This document shows positions 28,701-35,276 of a stretch of DNA of 37,198 nt, piece after piece; within the stretch, counting starts at the first letter, position 1, and every line of letters starts with the position of its first letter. Source of the stretch: Oscillospiraceae bacterium (GTDB taxonomy: Bacteria > Bacillota > Clostridia > Oscillospirales > Acutalibacteraceae). The stretch covers positions 1 through 37,198 of the forward strand of contig SVQF01000001.1 in assembly GCA_015065445.1 (NCBI GenBank). Direction: 5' to 3'. The notes under the pieces were generated by a model. That model was not told the DNA's origin, did no database searches, and saw nothing but the letters and a program-made list of their open reading frames with translations. The position numbers and the translations under genes were made by a program.

Positions 28701-28964
28701 GATAATGTGATTGACGGGTTTGAAGAAATGCTGACTAAAACAGAGGGACTTCTTGAAAATGCAAAAAAGCAGCTTGAACTATCAAAAGAGCAGCTTGAAA
28801 AGCCGTTTGCAAAAGAGGATGAACTAAAGCAAAAGGAAGCAAGACTTGCAGAACTTAACGCCCTTCTCAATGTTGATAAACGAGAAAACGAAATCGTTGA
28901 TGAAGCACCCGATGAGGGCAATTCAGCCCCTGCTCGTTCAGATGTTGACAGAGATGAAAGATAG
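19725..28964 (+). CDS. 3079-aa polyvalent ICE protein: ArdC-N-like, disordered linker, repeated LPD-like modules, MutS-I-like, N6-MTase-like, SNF2-family helicase
   Basis: [112 protein letters not shown] and [54 protein letters not shown]. Confidence 0.93.
   Translation: [3079 protein letters not shown]
20551..20904 (+). CDS. tnpV: TnpV-like transposon-encoded protein, nested out of frame in the 3079-aa CDS
   Basis: MREITYHQEGNYQIPNLVLP...LGRYSELRRKFLKEHHRVKYTSLLTQCRLDEHLAEIQ...MMTWVQGMNNLRNRVEEIVLSEVIYQ matches the remembered TnpV pattern. RBS GAAAGGAG is 8 nt before the ATG at 20551. Confidence 0.8.
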   Translation: MREITYHQEGNYQIPNLVLPVRNDLQLGRYSELRRKFLKEHHRVKYTSLLTQCRLDEHLAEIQTRATEMRENLIKEMAAKEGLTEELKASDMMTWVQGMNNLRNRVEEIVLSEVIYQ

Positions 28965-28980
28965 ATAAGGAGTTGATGTT

Positions 28981-29325
28981 ATGACAAATTCAGACGCACT
29001 GTATTGGAAAATGCAAAACGAATATAACGCATATCTTAATGACATCAAAACTAAATCGCCGAAAGAAATCGTTGAGGCTGCCTATGAAATCACATATAAG
29101 CAGGACATTCTGTATATATTTGAGGATAATGACTGCCCGCTTTCCGAAGATGAAATCAAAGCCTTGTTAAGTAAAAAGCAACCGCTTGAAACACTTTATC
29201 AGGGCTGGCTTGATACCGATGTTTCTGTTATGGAGGATTTGAGATACAGCGTTAAAGAAACTGCCGAAAGCTTTGCAAAAGAAATAGCAAAAAGCAAAAC
29301 GGTTATTGACAAGGAAAGCAGATAG
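28981..29325 (+). CDS. DUF3848 domain protein
   Basis: Short ORF with YWKMQNEYNAYLNDIKTKSPKEIVEAAYEI...KQDIL; position after the helicase and pattern fit DUF3848. Confidence 0.7.
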   Translation: MTNSDALYWKMQNEYNAYLNDIKTKSPKEIVEAAYEITYKQDILYIFEDNDCPLSEDEIKALLSKKQPLETLYQGWLDTDVSVMEDLRYSVKETAESFAKEIAKSKTVIDKESR

Positions 29326-29327
29326 TT

Positions 29328-30293
29328 ATGGTATATATCAGTCCGAAAACGCTTAATAGAGCAAAGGATATGGACTTGCTTACCTATCTGCAAACCTACG
29401 AACCAGATGAGCTTGTTTCTCTTGGACAGGACACCTACTGCACCCGTTCACACGATAGTTTGAAGTTATCAAATGGTATGTGGATGTGGTGGAGCAGAGG
29501 CTTCGGCGGACGGTCTGCACTTGACTATTTAATCAAAGTAAAAGGGCTTACCTTATACGACGCAGTTGAGAGGATTATAGGTCAAGCAGACATTCCCCCG
29601 CCTGATAAGTATGTTGCACCAAAAACCGAGAAAAAGGAATTGCATTTACCAATTAAATCCACCAATAACGACACCGTAAAACAGTATTTGCTGAGTCGTG
29701 GAATTGATGAAGAAATCATTGATTATTGCTTTGATAATAACCTAATTTATGAGGACTTAAATCATCATAATTGTGTATTTGTCGGCTATGACGAAAACGG
29801 TAAAGCAAGACACGCAGCATACCGAGCAACGAACGGACATAGATTACTCGGTGATTACGGAGGCTCAGACAAACAGTATTCTTTCCGGTTGGTAAATAAT
29901 TCGAACAGTAATGCGGTTCATATATTTGAGAGCGCAATAGATTTACTGTCCTATGCAACCTTGATAAAAGACTATGAAAAGGACTTCAAAAACTACAATT
30001 TGCTATCTCTATCAGGCGTATATCAGCCGAACAAGAAGATTGAAAAAAGCAAAATTCCCGTTGCTCTTACCAAATATCTTGAAACATATCCTGATACTAA
30101 AATCATAACCTTGCATTTTGATAATGACAAGGCAGGCAGACTTGCAGCAAAAGCATTACCAATAGTGTTGCCGAACAGATATAAAGTCATTGATAAACCG
30201 CCCTTGACGGGTAAGGATGTCAATGACTTTTTGTGTATCAAAAAAGGTATATTTAAGGAACCGAGAGAGCAACAATTAAATGATGAAAGGTAG
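29328..30293 (+). CDS. CHC2-type zinc finger / Toprim (DUF3991) primase-like protein
   Basis: DLLTYLQTYEPDELVSLGQDTYCTRSHDSLKLSNGMWMWWSRGFGGRSALDYLIKVKGL, then Toprim-like VHIFESAIDLLSYATL and ITLHFDNDKAGRLAA. Confidence 0.88.
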   Translation: MVYISPKTLNRAKDMDLLTYLQTYEPDELVSLGQDTYCTRSHDSLKLSNGMWMWWSRGFGGRSALDYLIKVKGLTLYDAVERIIGQADIPPPDKYVAPKTEKKELHLPIKSTNNDTVKQYLLSRGIDEEIIDYCFDNNLIYEDLNHHNCVFVGYDENGKARHAAYRATNGHRLLGDYGGSDKQYSFRLVNNSNSNAVHIFESAIDLLSYATLIKDYEKDFKNYNLLSLSGVYQPNKKIEKSKIPVALTKYLETYPDTKIITLHFDNDKAGRLAAKALPIVLPNRYKVIDKPPLTGKDVNDFLCIKKGIFKEPREQQLNDER

Positions 30294-30299
30294 GACTTT

Positions 30300-30713
30300 A
30301 TGAGTATAGAAGTATTGATTGTTGAACCCGAAAAAAGACCATATATGAAAACAATCGGCGATGATTTAACATCGCTGCAGCAAGAGGTAGGCGGATGGAT
30401 TGAACAGTTTCCGCTTTCAGATGACTGTATGATTATATGTAACGAGGAAGGAAAGATAAACGGCTTGCCCCTTAACCGTGCTGTTTATGACAACAAAACG
30501 AAGGAAATGATTGATATTATTGCGGGCAAATTCTTTATCTGTTACGCACCGATTGAAAGCGAAAATTATCTTTCGCTTCCTAAAGACCTTCAGGAAAAAT
30601 TCACAAAACGATTTTGGAACCCTGAAAGATTTGGAAGAATAGGCAGTGAAATAGTAGCAATTCCGGTTCCGCCGATTAATCAAAGCAAAGCAAACGAAGT
30701 GCCTGAAAGATAA
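30300..30713 (+). CDS. DUF3846 domain protein
   Basis: LIVEPEKRPYMKTIGDDLTSLQQEVGGWIEQFPLSDDCMIICNEEGKINGLPLNRAV. Confidence 0.85.
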   Translation: MSIEVLIVEPEKRPYMKTIGDDLTSLQQEVGGWIEQFPLSDDCMIICNEEGKINGLPLNRAVYDNKTKEMIDIIAGKFFICYAPIESENYLSLPKDLQEKFTKRFWNPERFGRIGSEIVAIPVPPINQSKANEVPER

Positions 30714-30732
30714 ATACTTGAGGCAAACAAAA

Positions 30733-30758
30733 GGCCTAACGAGGAATCTCGTTAGGTC
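30733..30758. terminator. Bidirectional hairpin between convergent genes
   Basis: GGCCTAACGAG-GAAT-CTCGTTAGGTC with flanking A/T-rich tracts; the minus-strand CDS stop lies in the right arm. Confidence 0.7.
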
Positions 30759-31198
30759 ATATTTGTCTCAATTTCATCTTCCGAATTGCTCAAAAAACAA
30801 TCGTTTTCAAATAGATAATTGATGACTGTGTTATGTATCCAAGATGAAGCATTGACAATCATTTCTGCATAATCTGTTTTTACTGTTTTAACCCAGACAT
30901 ACTTTAGGTCAACATTTATTCTATCCGGCGTGATTATTAGGTCAAGCGAGTAGGATTTTTTTCGTTCGTGTTCTTTGGGTATAGGCTCAACAGCGAGTTG
31001 CATTTTGTACTCATTTTCGGCAGGAAATCCACGAGCAAACCATAGTAATTCGTATTCGTTTATTTTGTGAACAATCATTTCATCCTCATTATCAGAATGA
31101 TTTTTGAAGAAGGTTAGCAAAGAAGTCTCAAGAATTTCATAGTGAAATCCATTCATTTCTCTATTTAATTCCTTGAATTTGGCAAAGTCAATTTTCAT
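30752..31198 (-). CDS. Hypothetical protein (148 aa), second gene of a reverse-oriented cassette
   Basis: MKIDFAKFKELNREMNGFHYEILETSLLTFF...; ATG at 31198 overlaps the upstream stop as ATGAAAATTGA. Confidence 0.7.
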   Translation of the reverse strand: MKIDFAKFKELNREMNGFHYEILETSLLTFFKNHSDNEDEMIVHKINEYELLWFARGFPAENEYKMQLAVEPIPKEHERKKSYSLDLIITPDRINVDLKYVWVKTVKTDYAEMIVNASSWIHNTVINYLFENDCFLSNSEDEIETNMT

Positions 31199-31355
31199 AT
31201 ACAGCCTCCAGAGCAGATAATAATTCTTCGACGAAATCTGTATCCATTTCATCACTTGGCTTATCAAGTTCTTCATCAAGCATATCTCTAATCTCTGCTA
31301 TTGTAAATCTTTCGCTTTTTGAAGATAGTATTTCTTTTAGAGCTTCTTTAGTCAT
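31188..31355 (-). CDS. Hypothetical acidic small protein (55 aa), first gene of the cassette
   Basis: MTKEALKEILSSKSERFTIAEIRDMLDEELDKPSDEMDTDFVEELLSALEAVYEN, preceded by GAGGTGACC; below the ORF-track cutoff. Confidence 0.7.
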   Translation of the reverse strand: MTKEALKEILSSKSERFTIAEIRDMLDEELDKPSDEMDTDFVEELLSALEAVYEN

Positions 31356-31429
31356 AATTGGTCACCTCATTTATGTAGTAACCTAATTATAAAAAAGTAA
31401 CACAACTTTTTTTGAAAATACAACATAAG

Positions 31430-31466
31430 AGGCATAAATGCAGAAAAATCAGGCATAATTGCAGAA
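31430..31466. repeat. Tandem 16-bp operator-like repeats, 21-bp period
   Basis: AGGCATAAATGCAGAA (31430-31445) and AGGCATAATTGCAGAA (31451-31466), each with a GCA(T)..(A)TGC dyad. Confidence 0.7.
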
Positions 31467-31575
31467 CTTTTAATCAAATAAATATAACCTAAAACCATTT
31501 TTTAAGCAATATAATTTGCAAAAATGTATCAAAATAAGTACAAAAAAATCAATTTCAGACAGTTTTTATAGTGTC

Positions 31576-31690
31576 AGAAATGCCGATGTCATTTCTTAGC
31601 GAGCAGACCCTTTTTACTCCTATCGGGCAAAAACGGTAATAAGCTCGTTAGGGGTGACCCCTAATACCCCTTTGGTGGGAATACTTGCAG
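31576..31690 (+). other. Candidate oriT region upstream of mobC/relaxase
   Basis: Inverted repeats AGAAATG-N7-CATTTCT (31576-31596), TTAGCGAGC...GCTCGTTA (31596-31650) and TTAGGGGT-G-ACCCCTAA (31648-31664), immediately upstream of mobC. Confidence 0.55.
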
Positions 31691-31704
31691 AAAGGATATA
31701 GTCT

Positions 31705-32043
31705 ATGAAACACAACATAAAAAAGAACTTTTGGTTCAATGAAAAAGAGGCAGCAACTCTTAAAATGAAAGCAGAGATGTGTTGCCTTACCGAAGCAGGA
31801 CTAATAAGGATGCTTGTAATGGGTTTCAAGCCCAAAGAAGCACCGCCCAGAGAGTTCTACACAAGGGTTAACGAGATTAATATGATTGGTGTTAATCTTA
31901 AACAGCTTGTCGCTAAGGCTAACACTCTTGGCTTTACTGATGTTGACAGGTTAAAGGAAGTAATCAACCGTATAGATGAATTAGCCTTTGAACTCAAACG
32001 CCAATATGTTCAGCCCGAGAGGGACGATGAGTTTTGGCAGTAA
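31705..32043 (+). CDS. mobC: MobC-like relaxosome accessory protein
   Basis: RHH-like N-terminus (FWFNEKEAATLKMKAEMCCLTEAGLIRMLVMGF) and INMIGVNLKQLVAKANTLG; directly precedes the relaxase. Confidence 0.88.
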   Translation: MKHNIKKNFWFNEKEAATLKMKAEMCCLTEAGLIRMLVMGFKPKEAPPREFYTRVNEINMIGVNLKQLVAKANTLGFTDVDRLKEVINRIDELAFELKRQYVQPERDDEFWQ

Positions 32044-33407
32044 CAAAACTATGGAAGGTTGAGTTTTCTCTCGGTAATGTTTTGAAATATGTTAAGAACC
32101 CTGATAAGACAGATGAAGAACTAACCTATTCCAGACAGGATTTTCAAGCACTTCAAGATGTCATTGACTATGCCGAGAATGAAAGCAAAACACACCAAAG
32201 GTATTATATTTCAGGTATCAACTGTAACCCTGACAAAGCCCGTGAAGAATTTATTATCACAAAGCAAGCGTTTGGCAAAACAGGTGGGATACAAGCATAT
32301 CACGGATATATGAGTTTCCCGAAGGATGAACCCATTACACCCGACGAGGCACATCAAATAGGTATTGAATATGCAAGCGAGGTATGGGGAAAAGACTTTG
32401 AGGTTGTTGTAACTACACACCTTGACCGAGAACACCTTCATAATCACTTTGTCATTAACTCCATATCCTTTGTTGATGGGCATAGACTTCACGATGAAAA
32501 GGCTTGGGTTATCAATCGACACATAGCTGACAGAATATGTCAGGAACACGGATTATCAATTATTGAAAAGCCCGAAAGGAATATTGATACACAGTATCTC
32601 ACTAATAAGGATAAGAAGGGATACCCGACAAGATATAACATGGTTAAGGATGCAATAGATTATTGCATTGCTAACAGCTATAACTTTACACAATTCAAAC
32701 AACAATTATGCTCTATGGGCTATAGCTATGATTTCAATATGAATCACACCTATTGGACGGTTACTCCTAAAGGTTACAGTAAACCAATAAGGTTATATCG
32801 TTTGGGTGATGACTATACCAATGACCGTATTCAAGAACGCATCAAGGAACACAGTTGGGAACCAAGGACAACACCTTTTGTTAAGCACATCACATATTCC
32901 GTTCCCAAAACTGTTGACCTTTTGCGAAGGAAAGGCAGCCTATATAACCTTTATCTTTTCTACTGCTATAAACTTGGTTATCTGCCTGAAAGAAAAAAGA
33001 ACGCCAAGAACTCATCTCGCCTTCACTATATATACCGTGAGGACTTGATGAAGATTGACAGAATATCTGATGAACTGAAACTGCTTGAGGAACATCACAT
33101 TGATGATACCGAGCAGTTGTTTTCTTTTAAGGAAAGCGTTGAGGCAGATATTAAGGCACTAACCGATGAACGAGCCGAGCTATATAAAGTGAAACGGCAT
33201 AAGGATACAGCCGGAGAGAAACGCACAGAGGTTGAAACTCGCATATCGGATATTAACACACGGCTTAAGAAACTTCGTAAGGATGTCCGTATGTGCGATG
33301 ACATTGCCGAGAGGTCAAAGGTAATAGAGCAAAACATAGAGATAGCAGAGCGTGATGAACAATTAGAACAAACAAAGGAGGTAGAACTTAATGAACGCAT
33401 CCAGTGA
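32034..33407 (+). CDS. MOBP-type relaxase / mobilization nuclease
   Basis: TTHLDREHLHNHFVINSISFVDG histidine motif and QAYHGYMSFPKDE; probable TTG start overlapping mobC. Confidence 0.9.
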   Translation: MAVTKLWKVEFSLGNVLKYVKNPDKTDEELTYSRQDFQALQDVIDYAENESKTHQRYYISGINCNPDKAREEFIITKQAFGKTGGIQAYHGYMSFPKDEPITPDEAHQIGIEYASEVWGKDFEVVVTTHLDREHLHNHFVINSISFVDGHRLHDEKAWVINRHIADRICQEHGLSIIEKPERNIDTQYLTNKDKKGYPTRYNMVKDAIDYCIANSYNFTQFKQQLCSMGYSYDFNMNHTYWTVTPKGYSKPIRLYRLGDDYTNDRIQERIKEHSWEPRTTPFVKHITYSVPKTVDLLRRKGSLYNLYLFYCYKLGYLPERKKNAKNSSRLHYIYREDLMKIDRISDELKLLEEHHIDDTEQLFSFKESVEADIKALTDERAELYKVKRHKDTAGEKRTEVETRISDINTRLKKLRKDVRMCDDIAERSKVIEQNIEIAERDEQLEQTKEVELNERIQ

Positions 33408-34179
33408 TGCTGCCGAACAGGTTGTCAGGTTATCACTTGAAGGCGTTGAGGTTGCAGCCAAAATATCAGGCGAAGCAACAAAGGAACTTATCGTTCTTTT
33501 AATCTCAGCGCTGAAGCAGGAACAGAAAACCAAAGGCAAAGCAAGACTTACCAATATGATTAAGTCCGGCAAAGAGTTAAAGGTTTTCCAAATAAGCAAC
33601 AAGGAACTTGAACAGTTTGTTAAAGAGGCAAAACGCTACGGTGTCCTTTATAGCGTTCTTCGTGATAAGAACAATAAAGACCCAAATGCAACCATTGACA
33701 TCATTGCTCGTTTGGATGATGCTTCTAAAATCCAAAGGATACAGGAGAAGCTGCAGCTTGCAACCGTTAAGGATAAGGCAGGTATTGTAACAGAAATTCA
33801 AAAGAGCAAGGATGAAAAGGAAACAAAGGAAAAGGTTAAACCTGAAAAGACACAGGGACAGCGTGATGCTGAACGCATCTTAGCAAGACCTATTAAGAAG
33901 GAGGAGAACCATCGTTCAAACCCCTCCGAGGCGAGGACGGAAAAATCCCCTCCGTCCGAGCGATCCTCAACTTCTACAAAAATGCTCACTGATGAGGGTA
34001 CTACCAAGAAAGACCGCCCTTCTGTAAGGGAAAAGTTAAAGAACTTTAAGGCACAGATTAATGAGCAGAACGAAATCAGCAGAGAAAAGGAAGTTGCCGA
34101 GAGAAAGGCTGAACCAAACCGTGAAACAAAACATACACAACCAAAGCGTAAGCGTGTCAAGAAAGAAAAGGAGAGATAA
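33391..34179 (+). CDS. PcfB family protein (DUF3801)
   Basis: SSDAAEQVVRLSLEGVEVAAKISGEATKELIVLLISALK...GKARLTNMIKSGKELKVFQI; Lys/Glu-rich tail. Confidence 0.88.
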   Translation: MNASSDAAEQVVRLSLEGVEVAAKISGEATKELIVLLISALKQEQKTKGKARLTNMIKSGKELKVFQISNKELEQFVKEAKRYGVLYSVLRDKNNKDPNATIDIIARLDDASKIQRIQEKLQLATVKDKAGIVTEIQKSKDEKETKEKVKPEKTQGQRDAERILARPIKKEENHRSNPSEARTEKSPPSERSSTSTKMLTDEGTTKKDRPSVREKLKNFKAQINEQNEISREKEVAERKAEPNRETKHTQPKRKRVKKEKER

Positions 34180-34182
34180 TTT

Positions 34183-35067
34183 ATGACAGCTAATTTTAAT
34201 GCTAAAACAAAGGACTCAAGACCTCGTTATACCAAAGAGGAATATGCTATTCATAAGCAGGAGGAAAAGGATCAGGTATATCAGACCATTGATGAAATGC
34301 TTGACCTCATTTCAAAGGACCCTGACCAGCTTCAGGCATACCTTGATACTCAGGCAAGAATGGACAGATATTCAACCGCCAACGCCCTGCTCATTATGAA
34401 GCAGTGTCCCGAAGCAACACAGCTTAAGGACTACAATGACTGGGCTGAATCAAAGGCTCAGATTAAGAAAGGTGCAAAGGCTATTTCTATTCTTGAACCT
34501 GTTGAATACACCAGACAAAACGGCACTCAGGGCATTTCCTACAATGTCAAGAAGGTATTTGATGTGTCACAGACTACCTCAAGGAGAATGCCTGCACCGA
34601 CAGTTGTGCATGATCCTACAAGGATTGTTGCAGCAATGCTTGACACTTCCAATGTGAAGTATGAGATTGTTGAGAATTTTAGCACACCGAATACCCTTGC
34701 ACACTATGACAACGATAAGGCTACCCTTTATGTCAAAGAAGGCGTGGGTATGGAATACGGCGTATCACTCTTTCAGCAGCTTGCAAGGGAGATGTCCTAT
34801 GCTGAGATTGCACTTAACAGTGATGCTTTTGACAGAAAGGACGCAAGTATGGCCGCAGGTTGCAGCACATATATGCTTTGCAAGAAATACGGCGTTGATA
34901 CCAGAGCGATTTCTGTCGGTATTCCTGAAAAGTGGGATTCAATGGAACATTCCGAAATCCGTGCTGAACTCTCAAAGGCAAGACAGGCTATGAGTAATAT
35001 TCATCAGAATGTCTATGAGGAACTCAACCGTCAGAGGCAGGATAGAGAGCAGGATATTTCCAGATAA
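34183..35067 (+). CDS. ArdC-like / LtrC-like antirestriction family protein
   Basis: MLDLISKDPDQLQAYLDTQARMDRYSTANALLIMKQCPEATQLKDYNDWAESKAQIKKGAKAISILEPVEYTRQNGTQG. Confidence 0.8.
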   Translation: MTANFNAKTKDSRPRYTKEEYAIHKQEEKDQVYQTIDEMLDLISKDPDQLQAYLDTQARMDRYSTANALLIMKQCPEATQLKDYNDWAESKAQIKKGAKAISILEPVEYTRQNGTQGISYNVKKVFDVSQTTSRRMPAPTVVHDPTRIVAAMLDTSNVKYEIVENFSTPNTLAHYDNDKATLYVKEGVGMEYGVSLFQQLAREMSYAEIALNSDAFDRKDASMAAGCSTYMLCKKYGVDTRAISVGIPEKWDSMEHSEIRAELSKARQAMSNIHQNVYEELNRQRQDREQDISR

Positions 35068-35081
35068 TCGGAGGTGTCCTA

Positions 35082-35276
35082 ATGAAAGAAGAACGCAACT
35101 ATGTTGTCCTTGACGATGCAGAGCAAGGCGTAATTATCAACTGTATGGTAGAAAAACGAAACGAGCTTATTCGTGACGGAAAGGATACCGAAATAGTTGA
35201 CGAAGCCTTGCTTAAGGTTGCTCAGGCACCTAAAAAGAAAGTTAAGGTGATTGAACGAGATGACGAGGCGAGATAA
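35082..35276 (+). CDS. Small ICE protein (64 aa), paralog of 9599-9772
   Basis: MKEERNYVVLDDAEQGVIINCMVEKRNELIRDGKDTEIVDEALLKVAQAPKKKVKVI. Confidence 0.75.
   Translation: MKEERNYVVLDDAEQGVIINCMVEKRNELIRDGKDTEIVDEALLKVAQAPKKKVKVIERDDEAR

Noticed and set aside
30752-31355. Calling the two-gene cassette a toxin-antitoxin system outright
   Set aside because: Organisation is suggestive, but neither protein resembles a toxin or antitoxin family that I recognise; reported only as a hypothesis.
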